Part shown: positions 1 through 5,422 of the stretch, piece by piece | Layout: each line of letters begins with the position of its first letter | How positions within the stretch are numbered: the stretch's first letter is position 1 | Origin: Firmicutes bacterium UBA5500 | Lineage (GTDB): Bacteria; Bacillota; UBA994; UBA5500 | Direction: 5' to 3' | Assembly (NCBI GenBank): GCA_002427055.1 | Contig: DIPA01000070.1 | Coordinates: forward strand, 2,186 to 9,528 | Length of the DNA stretch: 7,343 nucleotides | Position numbers and translations under genes: made by a program | The notes under the pieces: model-generated | Seen by the model: the letters and a program-made list of their open reading frames with translations, nothing else | The model's database searches: none | Told to the model about the DNA's origin: nothing

Positions 1-13
1 GGCGGTAGATTTA

Positions 14-496
14 ATGCCTAAGGAGCGCGAATTTCGGACAGTAAGAGGTTATCAATTGCAGAAGCAAGGCAGTGGGCGGCTTACGCCGAGTATGGAAGAT
101 TACTTAGAGATGATCTACCGCAATTGTCAGCAGGCTCCTTTTGTGAGAGTAAATGTTCTAGCTGATCAGCTCAATGTACAAGCGCCGTCCGTTTCTCGTA
201 CAGTGCGCAGGTTGGCTGAGCAAGGCTATGTTAGTTATCGTAAGTATGGCGTAATTGAGCTTACAGACAAAGGGGAGCAATTGGGGAGTTATTTACTGGC
301 GCGCCACGAAATCATCGAGATGTTTTTGCAGAATCTAGGAGTTACCACAAGCCTATTAGTAGATACAGAATTGATTGAGCACTATCTGAGTCCGGATACC
401 GTCCTAGCAATGGAGACCTGGAATGCTTTTCTGAGTGCTAACGATGATGTTTTGCAGCGATTAGCTGAGTTTAAACGGACGAGCGATGCGCAATAA
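14..496 (+). CDS. mntR: MntR/DtxR-family metal-dependent transcriptional repressor
   Basis: A 160-residue cytoplasmic winged-helix repressor that would bind DNA when loaded with Mn(II) or Fe(II), and so control metal uptake genes. The core begins at about residue 24 (TPSMEDYLEMIY). A helix-turn-helix covers about residues 44-70 (LADQLNVQAPSVSRTVRRL) and a wing follows (about 72-84). The dimerisation/metal-binding helices are about 85-140. All six MntR-type ligand positions can be read: D29, E32, H98, E119, E122 and H123, matching D8, E11, H77, E99, E102 and H103 of B. subtilis MntR. Acidic residues rather than Met/Cys at the second site favour MntR over DtxR/IdeR. There is no C-terminal SH3 domain, as in MntR. 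It carries about 24 extra N-terminal residues; a start at M27 would give a protein of classical MntR size, but no good ribosome site is visible there. Upstream sequence is cut off, so the start is provisional. The target genes are not in the window. Confidence 0.85.
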   Translation: MPKEREFRTVRGYQLQKQGSGRLTPSMEDYLEMIYRNCQQAPFVRVNVLADQLNVQAPSVSRTVRRLAEQGYVSYRKYGVIELTDKGEQLGSYLLARHEIIEMFLQNLGVTTSLLVDTELIEHYLSPDTVLAMETWNAFLSANDDVLQRLAEFKRTSDAQ

Positions 497-533
497 ATAT
501 GTAGTTGTGTTAAAATTGAGGTGATATTACATA

Positions 534-540
534 GAGGAGG
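534..540 (+). promoter_or_regulatory. Ribosome binding site fixing a TTG start
   Basis: GAGGAGG ends 8 bases before TTG 549. It supports TTG as the true start of the MalY/PatB-like gene, since no in-frame ATG lies near it. Confidence 0.8.
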
Positions 541-548
541 TCACAGAC

Positions 549-1742
549 TTGCAGTACAATTTTGACCAACTAATTGATCGACGTAACACCAATAGTGGCA
601 AGCATGATTGTAACATGTCCATGTTTGGCACGGAGGATGTCCTGGATATGTGGGTGGCAGATATGGACTTCCCAGCTCCAACGCCTGTGGTAGAGGCAAT
701 TAAGAAGCGAGCTGAGCACCCCATTTATGGTTACAGCTTCGCTTCCGACAATCTTTATGATGCTATCGTAAACCGCGTAGAGAAGCTCTATGGTTGGAAG
801 ATAAAGAAAGAATGGATAGTTTTTAACGCGGGTGTGGTAAATGGACTTTACTCCGCCGTGCAGGCCTTCGCGCGCACAGGTGATGAGCTGATTGTGCAGG
901 CGCCTGTTTACTACCCATTCTTTTCTGCGATACGTAATAGCGGTTGCCAGATTGTTCATAATCCCTTAAAAGAGGTCAACGGACGCTATGAAATGGACTT
1001 TGAAGGCCTAGAGAAGCTGTTTGAGGCAAGCACGACCTTCCCTATTCGTAGACCACGTATTAAAGCGCTTGTGTTATGTAGCCCGCATAATCCAGCCGGT
1101 CGTGTATGGACTAAAGCAGAACTGCGCCGTCTAGCAGATATTTGTTTGAAGCATGATTGCCTAATTTTCTCTGATGAGATCCATTGCGACTTGCTAGCCG
1201 CCGGATTTGAGCATACTCCTACCGCTACATTATCGCCTGAGATCGAACAACATACGATCACTTTTATGTCGGGTAGCAAAACGTACAATATTGCCGGGTT
1301 GGCTACTTCCTATGCCATTATTCCTAATGATAAACTTAGAGCACAATATAGTACTGCTCGTTCAGGGCATAATAGCGGCAATCTATTTGGCTATGTGGCT
1401 ACAGAAGCTGCTTTGACTCAGTGCGATGACTACCTGGAACAGTTGCGTGCTTATATAGATGGTAACTTTAAGTTCATGAGCGAGTTCATTGAGCAGCGGT
1501 TGCCTAGCCTGCGGATGATTGAGCGTGAAGGGACTTACTTAGCCTGGGTTGACCTGCGTGCTTTAGGTATGAATCCTACCGAGCTGCAGCACTTTATCAG
1601 GCATAAAGCACGCTTAGCATTGGACGATGGCTATGCCTTCGGCCCTGGTGGCGAAGGATTCCAGCGGTTCAACTTAGCCTGCCCGCGTTCTATCGTGGAA
1701 GAAGCACTGTTACGACTGGAGAAAGCGGTTAACGAACTCTAA
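549..1742 (+). CDS. MalY/PatB-family PLP-dependent aminotransferase / C-S lyase
   Basis: A 397-residue fold-type I pyridoxal-phosphate enzyme of the MalY/PatB group. Members are usually cystathionine beta-lyases that cleave cystathionine or cysteine to a thiol or H2S, pyruvate and ammonia. Visible landmarks are the N-terminal MWVADMDFPAP segment, the GYSF substrate-site motif (about residue 60), SPHNPAGRVW with N181, SDEIHCDL with D209 (pyridine-nitrogen contact), and the SGSKTYNIAGLA lysine motif with K244 as the expected Schiff-base lysine. Near the C-terminus, RFNLACPR contains the arginine that usually binds the substrate carboxylate. Length is normal for the family. The gene starts at TTG and lies 52 bp after the MntR-like gene with no terminator between, so the two are probably co-transcribed; a strong terminator follows. 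Whether it serves methionine synthesis, cysteine desulfhydration or another transamination cannot be decided from sequence. Confidence 0.9.
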   Translation: MQYNFDQLIDRRNTNSGKHDCNMSMFGTEDVLDMWVADMDFPAPTPVVEAIKKRAEHPIYGYSFASDNLYDAIVNRVEKLYGWKIKKEWIVFNAGVVNGLYSAVQAFARTGDELIVQAPVYYPFFSAIRNSGCQIVHNPLKEVNGRYEMDFEGLEKLFEASTTFPIRRPRIKALVLCSPHNPAGRVWTKAELRRLADICLKHDCLIFSDEIHCDLLAAGFEHTPTATLSPEIEQHTITFMSGSKTYNIAGLATSYAIIPNDKLRAQYSTARSGHNSGNLFGYVATEAALTQCDDYLEQLRAYIDGNFKFMSEFIEQRLPSLRMIEREGTYLAWVDLRALGMNPTELQHFIRHKARLALDDGYAFGPGGEGFQRFNLACPRSIVEEALLRLEKAVNEL

Positions 1743-1760
1743 TTTCAAATCATCGGCTAG

Positions 1761-1804
1761 AGAAGAACGCCTTTGCTTGTGATCAAGCGTAGGCGTTCTT
1801 TTTG
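1761..1804 (+). terminator. Intrinsic terminator after the MalY/PatB gene
   Basis: The 9-bp perfect outer stem AAGAACGCC (1763-1771) / GGCGTTCTT (1792-1800) continues after a small internal loop into GCTTG/CAAGC closed by a TGAT loop. It runs straight into a T tract (1799-1803). It separates the mntR-malY unit from the next operon. Confidence 0.92.
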
Positions 1805-1842
1805 GTTGGCGGCAAAGAAATTGTGCAAAATAAGCTCAGATT

Positions 1843-1858
1843 ATTGACATATGTTCAT
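1843..1858 (+). promoter_or_regulatory. Operator-like palindrome 1, overlapping the -35 box
   Basis: ATTGACATATGTTCAT is centred on CATATG and overlaps the -35 hexamer. Its right half, CATATGTTCAT, is an exact inverted copy of ATGAACATATG in site 2; its left half differs from the ideal ATGAACATATGTTCAT at two positions, where it also has to supply the -35 sequence. The TGAA-N6-TTCA pattern resembles operators of ArsR/SmtB-type metal sensors, but no such regulator is encoded here. The identity of the binding protein is unknown. Confidence 0.6.
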
Positions 1859-1873
1859 TCCCTCGGATACAAT
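1844..1873 (+). promoter_or_regulatory. Sigma-A-type promoter of the mrp operon
   Basis: TTGACA (1844-1849, perfect -35) is followed after 18 bp by TACAAT (1868-1873, one mismatch from the -10 consensus). Transcription should start near 1880, giving a leader of about 30 nt before the TTG start at 1910. It sits just after the preceding terminator. Confidence 0.8.
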
Positions 1874-1877
1874 CAAT

Positions 1878-1893
1878 ATGAACATATGCTCAT
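1878..1893 (+). promoter_or_regulatory. Operator-like palindrome 2, over the predicted transcription start
   Basis: ATGAACATATGCTCAT is a 16-bp palindrome with seven of eight base pairs matched. It covers the predicted +1 and ends just before the ribosome binding site (1895). Its centre is 35 bp from that of site 1. Occupancy of both sites would block RNA polymerase, so repression is the expected mode. Confidence 0.65.
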
Positions 1894-1894
1894 T

Positions 1895-1901
1895 AAGGAG
1901 G
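1895..1901 (+). promoter_or_regulatory. Ribosome binding site fixing the mrp TTG start
   Basis: A perfect AAGGAGG lies 8 bases before TTG 1910. It rules out the 36-codon upstream extension of the reading frame, which begins inside the terminator T tract and runs through the promoter. Confidence 0.85.
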
Positions 1902-1909
1902 CGCTAACA

Positions 1910-2710
1910 TTGGAAGCAGGTAATTTTCAAGAGCCCTGTAACGAACATAGTCGCATAGGGCAGGTCATCGCAGTAATGAGTGGCAAGGGTGGCGTAGGCA
2001 AATCTTCAGTTACGGCACTCATTGCCAGCAAGTTGGCACAGCAAGGCAAACGAGTTGGCGTGCTAGATGCTGATATTACCGGTCCGAGTATCCCTAAATT
2101 GCTAGGTATCCATGGTAAGCCTGAAAGTTGCCCAGGTGGGCTATTACCTGTTCGTTCTTCAGATGGACTCGATGTTATGAGTTTAAACCTGTTGTTGGAG
2201 GAGGAAGATCAACCTGTTATTTGGCGTGGTCCACTGATTGCTGGGGCAGTTAAGCAGTTCTGGACGGATGTGGTATGGGGTGACCTTGATTTTCTCATCA
2301 TTGACCTACCACCGGGAACTGGCGATGCGCCTCTTACTGTACTGCAGAGTCTACCAGTTGATGGGTTAGTGCTTGTTAGCACGCCTCAGGATCTGGCCGT
2401 GATGATTGTGAAGAAGGCTATCCATATGGCTCGTAGTATGGACGTACCAATTCTCGGCTTAGTGGAAAATATGAGTGGGCTGACGTGTCCTCATTGTGGG
2501 GAACTAATTGAGCCTTTTGGACCCAGTCAAGGAGCTAAGATTAGTCAAGAACTTGATTTGGCTTACCTAGGCGGACTACCCATTAACCCCAAGTTCCGTG
2601 AGTTGTGTGACTTAGGACAGGTCGAGCAGTATTCGAGTCAAGCTGTTGATGCTCTGATAGACAACCTGCAAAGTGTGTTGAAAGGTGGTGATAGTGATGC
2701 CAAGAGGTGA
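1910..2710 (+). CDS. mrp: Mrp/NBP35-type P-loop ATPase, Fe-S cluster carrier
   Basis: A 266-residue cytoplasmic SIMIBI-class ATPase of the Mrp/NBP35/ApbC group, which carries a bridging 4Fe-4S cluster and passes it to target proteins. Visible are the deviant Walker A SGKGGVGKSS (residues 24-33), LDADITGPSIPKLLG (52-66, switch I region), IIDLPPGTGD (130-139, Walker B/switch II), ENMSG (186-190), and the cluster-ligating CPHC at 193-196. Neither the N-terminal DUF59 domain of many Mrp proteins nor the N-terminal ferredoxin-like motif of eukaryotic Nbp35 is present, so this is the short form. It is the first gene of a seven-gene operon, downstream of its own promoter and two palindromes. In ORP-type gene sets an ATPase of this kind accompanies a NifX-fold cluster protein and the paired ferredoxin-MinD ATPases found here. 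The start is TTG. Confidence 0.93.
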   Translation: MEAGNFQEPCNEHSRIGQVIAVMSGKGGVGKSSVTALIASKLAQQGKRVGVLDADITGPSIPKLLGIHGKPESCPGGLLPVRSSDGLDVMSLNLLLEEEDQPVIWRGPLIAGAVKQFWTDVVWGDLDFLIIDLPPGTGDAPLTVLQSLPVDGLVLVSTPQDLAVMIVKKAIHMARSMDVPILGLVENMSGLTCPHCGELIEPFGPSQGAKISQELDLAYLGGLPINPKFRELCDLGQVEQYSSQAVDALIDNLQSVLKGGDSDAKR

Positions 2711-2948
2711 TAGAACCGGACCGTTGGGCTATGGCCCGAGAACCGGACGTGGTCTAGGCATCTGTGGGTTTCCCGCAGGGCGAGCTGCGTTTGCCGGACG
2801 TGGTTTTGGCGTTGGTCGTGGGGTTGGTTTTGGCCGTAGGTTTTGGCCCGAAGATGTTTCGTCTAAAGGAACGGTTCAAGAGGAGATTTCTCTGTTGGAG
2901 GAACGTCTTAAGGAGCTAAAATCTCTGCTGAAGGAAGAAGTCGAATAG
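2697..2948 (+). CDS. Gly/Arg-rich DUF5320-like small protein
   Basis: An 83-residue protein of unknown function. It starts MPRGDRTGPLGYGPRTGRGLG, the signature opening of DUF5320-type proteins commonly found beside Mrp and NifX-like genes in anaerobes. Residues 1-50 are very rich in Gly, Arg and Phe and of low complexity, with a single cysteine (ICGF). From about residue 58 the rest is a predicted amphipathic coiled coil (EEISLLEERLKELKSLLKEE). There is no signal peptide or membrane segment. I chose ATG 2697 over the in-frame GTG at 2685 because MPRGDRTGP is the family start and AAAGGTGG lies just upstream. The frame overlaps the end of mrp by 14 bp, which suggests translational coupling. A role as a partner or oligomerisation factor for the cluster proteins is only a guess. 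Confidence 0.8.
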   Translation: MPRGDRTGPLGYGPRTGRGLGICGFPAGRAAFAGRGFGVGRGVGFGRRFWPEDVSSKGTVQEEISLLEERLKELKSLLKEEVE

Positions 2949-2954
2949 AGCGTT

Positions 2955-2981
2955 CAGGTAGGCAACTTGTTTGCCTACCTG
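2955..2981 (+). other. Intercistronic hairpin without a T tract
   Basis: CAGGTAGGCAA (2955-2965) pairs perfectly with TTGCCTACCTG (2971-2981) across a 5-nt CTTGT loop. GAG/CTC can extend the stem outside a small internal loop. No T run follows, so it is not a standard terminator. It sits between the DUF5320-like stop and the next ribosome binding site (2994-3000). It may set mRNA ends, stability or relative expression within the operon. Confidence 0.75.
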
Positions 2982-2993
2982 CTCTCATAGAAG

Positions 2994-3000
2994 AAAGGGG
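2994..3000 (+). promoter_or_regulatory. Ribosome binding site fixing a GTG start
   Basis: AAAGGGG lies 9 bases before GTG 3010. It supports the family-typical N-terminus MKVLVTSQGP rather than a 13-codon extension that would begin inside the hairpin at 2971. Confidence 0.7.
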
Positions 3001-3009
3001 ACGTTATCT

Positions 3010-3357
3010 GTGAAAGTATTAGTCACTAGTCAGGGCCCCACAGTAGATGCTTTAGCTGATGAGAGGTTCGGGCGAGCTGCTTACTTCGTTATTTTTGATG
3101 GCCAGTCTGCTGAGCCTAAGATTATGAAGAATCCTGGTTTTAGTTCTGACCATGGGGCAGGAGTAGTTGCATCACAATCGGTTGCTGAGGAACAGGTTGA
3201 CGTGGTTATCACGGGGCATCTCGGTCCTAACGCCGTGAACTCGTTGCAAGCTGCAGGTATTACTGCTTACCGTTTGCCTAGTCAGTCGACTGTCAAGGCC
3301 GCTTTTGATGCCTTTGCGGCGGGAGAGCTTGAGCTGTTATTGGCCAAACAGTCATAG
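3010..3357 (+). CDS. NifX/MTH1175-like metal-cluster-binding protein (ORP-like), copy 1
   Basis: A 115-residue single-domain protein of the dinitrogenase FeMo-cofactor biosynthesis family (NifX/NifY/NafY/VnfX, MTH1175 and the orange protein ORP). These have a ribonuclease H-like fold that holds metal clusters. Family landmarks are the first strand KVLVTSQGP, DERFGRAAYFVIFD (about residues 17-30), the HGAG turn, VDVVITGHLGPNAVNSLQAAGI (about residues 67-88), and the terminal helix VKAAFDAFAAGELELL. This copy has FGRA and contains no cysteine, so a bound cluster would need non-cysteine ligands or a partner, as in ORP, whose Mo-Cu cluster is held non-covalently. It lies 10 bp before the first ferredoxin-MinD gene. 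With no nifHDK genes nearby, a role in nitrogenase is unlikely. Confidence 0.88.
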   Translation: MKVLVTSQGPTVDALADERFGRAAYFVIFDGQSAEPKIMKNPGFSSDHGAGVVASQSVAEEQVDVVITGHLGPNAVNSLQAAGITAYRLPSQSTVKAAFDAFAAGELELLLAKQS

Positions 3358-3367
3358 GATTTAGCCG

Positions 3368-4192
3368 ATGAAAATTGCCGTACTAAGTGGTAAGGGCGGC
3401 ACTGGTAAGACAACAGTGGCTGTGAATCTGGCTACAGTGCTCGCTTGTCGCTACGTAGACTGTGATGTGGAGGCCCCAAATGGTTTCTTATTCTTGCAAC
3501 CAACTGTGGAGAGTAAGCAAGACGTTTTGCTGCAGGTGCCGGAAATTGATCACGCCTTGTGTACAAGGTGCCAGGAATGCGTGAATCACTGTCAGTTTAA
3601 CGCTTTGCTGGGGGCTGGTAGTAGAATCAACTTATTTGAGAAGTTATGCCATAGTTGTGGGTTATGTACCCTAGTGTGCCGTTTTGAGGCGATTAAGGAA
3701 AAACCTCGTGTTATTGGTTATTTGGAATACGGTAAGCGAGGCCAGCAAGAGTGTTGGCGCGGAGTGCTTACTCCCGGGGAGCCGATGGGCGTGCCGATTA
3801 TTGATGCGCTGAAGGATAAACTTGCTGACGGATGGAGTATGCTCGACGCCCCACCGGGAAGTTCTTGCAGTGTAGTAGCCACAGCTATTGATACCGATTT
3901 TGCTATATTAGTGACCGAACCAACTCCTTTTGGCGTGCATGATCTAGATATGGCAACGCAAGTGATTAAGAAACTAGGAGTCCCGGGCGCGATTGTTATT
4001 AATCGCTCCGTCGGAGACGATCGCCTGATCGAAGACTATGCTGCTACGAATGGCATTCCGGTTATTGGCCGCCTACCTTTTAGTCTGGGGGCAGCACAGG
4101 CTATTGCGCGAGGAGAGTTGCTTGTGCAGTTGCCAAAATGGCGCGCTAGGTTTGAGGAATTGGGAAATAGGGTGAGGGAGTTGGTAGGATGA
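3368..4192 (+). CDS. MinD-type P-loop ATPase with inserted 2x[4Fe-4S] ferredoxin domain, copy 1
   Basis: A 274-residue cytoplasmic ATPase combining a ParA/MinD-like domain with a ferredoxin insert. The deviant Walker A is SGKGGTGKTT (7-16), followed by the family motif YVDCDVEAPN (29-38). Two CxxCxxCxxxC clusters are complete: C65, C68, C71, C75 and C94, C97, C100, C104. The next segments are MLDAPPGSSC (switch II/Walker B), VTEPTPFGVHDLD and IVINRS. The architecture is that of the paired ATPases of ORP gene sets and related anaerobe clusters, where they are thought to couple ATP hydrolysis to cluster transfer or positioning. The ribosome site is weak (AGGA overlapping the previous stop codon, 8 bases upstream), which suggests coupling to the NifX-like gene. 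Its stop overlaps the next start by 4 bp (ATGA). The precise substrate is unknown. Confidence 0.92.
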   Translation: MKIAVLSGKGGTGKTTVAVNLATVLACRYVDCDVEAPNGFLFLQPTVESKQDVLLQVPEIDHALCTRCQECVNHCQFNALLGAGSRINLFEKLCHSCGLCTLVCRFEAIKEKPRVIGYLEYGKRGQQECWRGVLTPGEPMGVPIIDALKDKLADGWSMLDAPPGSSCSVVATAIDTDFAILVTEPTPFGVHDLDMATQVIKKLGVPGAIVINRSVGDDRLIEDYAATNGIPVIGRLPFSLGAAQAIARGELLVQLPKWRARFEELGNRVRELVG

Positions 4193-5043
4193 ACCTCTTA
4201 ATCGTGAGTGGCAAAGGCGGTACAGGGAAGACGACACTAGCAGCCACTTTTTCTCAGTTGTCGAATAGCAAGATGATTATCGATTGCGATGTAGAAGCAT
4301 CCAATTTGCATCTCTTGTTAGCCCGGGATGATTTAGAGAGACATCCTTTTTCTGGGGCCAAGCTGGCGCAGCCGCTAGATAACGAGTGCACGGCTTGCGG
4401 TTTATGTACTGCTACATGCCGTTTTGGCGCCATTGACAATGGCATTGTTGATGCACTGCGCTGCGAAGGTTGCGGTGCTTGCGTATTTGTTTGCCCAGTA
4501 GACCATCTGGTTTTGCAAGACGCAACTACGGGAGCAACGGTGCTGTCGGCAACAGATTATGGCCTCATGAGCCGTGCCGAAATGGAGCCTGGCGCAGAAG
4601 GCTCCGGTAAGCTCGTTACTGAGATTAGGCGTCAAGGTCGTCTGGCTACCAAAGATGTGCCCCTTACGCTTCTAGACGGGCCTCCCGGTATAGGTTGTGC
4701 GGTAATTGCCTCCATGACGGGGTGTCAGTTGGCCCTAGTGGTAGCCGAGGCAAGTCTTTCAGGCTTAAGCGATGCTGAGCGCATTATTGATCTCTTGCAG
4801 CAAATGGATGTGCAGACCTTACTGTGTATCAACCGGGCAGATATTAGCCCCGAACTGACAAAGCAGCTTGAGCAGCTTTGTTCAAACAAAGATATTTCAT
4901 TAGTTGGAGAAATACCTTATGACCCGGTAGTGCGGGAAGCGCAGCGTCAAGGTCGGTCGCTGTTGGATTACCCAGAGAGCCCGGCCACTAAGGCGATAGT
5001 AGCTATCTGGGATCGATTAAGTGAAGCAATAGGGGAGGAATAG
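4189..5043 (+). CDS. MinD-type P-loop ATPase with inserted 2x[4Fe-4S] ferredoxin domain, copy 2
   Basis: A 284-residue paralogue of the preceding gene. It shows Walker A SGKGGTGKTT (7-16), IIDCDVEASNLHLLL (30-44), complete clusters C67, C70, C73, C77 and C92, C95, C98, C102, then LLDGPPGIGC (switch II), VVAEASLSGLSDAERI and LCINRAD. The two products diverge strongly outside the motifs, so this is an old functional pair, and a heterodimer is plausible. It is translationally coupled to copy 1 through an ATGA overlap, with its own GGTGAGGGAG ribosome site 8 bases upstream. The next gene begins 5 bp after its stop. Tandem pairs of this type are a hallmark of ORP-like operons. The client protein and whether the clusters act in electron transfer or in assembly are not evident. 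Confidence 0.92.
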   Translation: MNLLIVSGKGGTGKTTLAATFSQLSNSKMIIDCDVEASNLHLLLARDDLERHPFSGAKLAQPLDNECTACGLCTATCRFGAIDNGIVDALRCEGCGACVFVCPVDHLVLQDATTGATVLSATDYGLMSRAEMEPGAEGSGKLVTEIRRQGRLATKDVPLTLLDGPPGIGCAVIASMTGCQLALVVAEASLSGLSDAERIIDLLQQMDVQTLLCINRADISPELTKQLEQLCSNKDISLVGEIPYDPVVREAQRQGRSLLDYPESPATKAIVAIWDRLSEAIGEE

Positions 5044-5048
5044 TAAAG

Positions 5049-5387
5049 ATGAAGATTGCTATACCGGCCGATAACGGCCAAGTAGCAGCCCATTTTGGAC
5101 ATTGTGCTCAGTTTGTGCTGGCTGAGGTAGCCGATGGCCATGTAGTCGAAATGCTAACCATCGACAATCCAGGTCATCGTCCTGGTTTTTTACCACGTTT
5201 TCTGGCAGAACAAGGGGCTACAGTGCTGATTGCCGGCGGAATTGGCTCAAGTGCAGTGCAGATTTTCAATGAGCTGGGCATAGAAGTGTTCATGGGAGCT
5301 CAAGGAAAAGTGGAGGAAGCTGTCGAACAGTATCTTAAGGGAGAGTTACGGTCTAGCGGCAGTGCTTGTCCTGAACATCAGCACTAG
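5049..5387 (+). CDS. NifX/MTH1175-like metal-cluster-binding protein, copy 2
   Basis: A 112-residue second member of the NifX-like family in the operon. It starts MKIAIPADNGQVAAHFGHCAQFVLAEV, has the conserved DNPGHRPGFLPRFLAEQGATVLIAGGIGSSAVQIFNELGIEV core and the VEEAVEQYLKGEL helix, and ends in a short CPEHQH tail. Unlike copy 1 it has HFGHC in place of RFGRA, which puts His and Cys at the predicted cluster pocket; the tail adds another Cys and two His. The two copies therefore probably bind different metals or clusters, or one acts as carrier and the other as target. GGGGAGG (5032-5038), 10 bases upstream, serves as ribosome site inside the end of the previous gene. Metal identity cannot be inferred. 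Confidence 0.88.
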   Translation: MKIAIPADNGQVAAHFGHCAQFVLAEVADGHVVEMLTIDNPGHRPGFLPRFLAEQGATVLIAGGIGSSAVQIFNELGIEVFMGAQGKVEEAVEQYLKGELRSSGSACPEHQH

Positions 5388-5422
5388 TATAAGACGAAAA
5401 TCTGTGAGAGCTGGAGGTAGCC

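Noticed and set aside
570..959. Antisense open frame (129 codons) opposite the MalY/PatB gene, and other antisense frames at 986-1288, 4254-4635, 5666-5899 and 7052-7252
   Set aside because: They are shadows of well-supported coding genes, with no ribosome sites and no recognisable domains.
1802..1909. In-frame N-terminal extension of the mrp reading frame starting at TTG 1802
   Set aside because: It starts within the terminator T tract, has no ribosome site, and runs through the promoter and both palindromes. A perfect AAGGAGG precedes TTG 1910 and the protein then starts at family-typical length.
2685..2696. Earlier GTG start of the DUF5320-like gene
   Set aside because: The ATG at 2697 gives the family-typical MPRGDRTGP start and has a ribosome-like AAAGGTGG at the right distance; the GTG codons lie within or next to that site.
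2971..3009. Earlier TTG start of NifX-like copy 1
   Set aside because: The codon lies inside the 3' arm of the hairpin with no ribosome site. The family start MKVLVTSQGP is at GTG 3010, after AAAGGGG.
1910..5387. A nitrogenase accessory (nif) operon
   Set aside because: The NifX-like fold is shared by many non-nitrogenase proteins. No nifH, D, K, B, E or N is present, and the ATPases are MinD/Mrp type rather than NifH.
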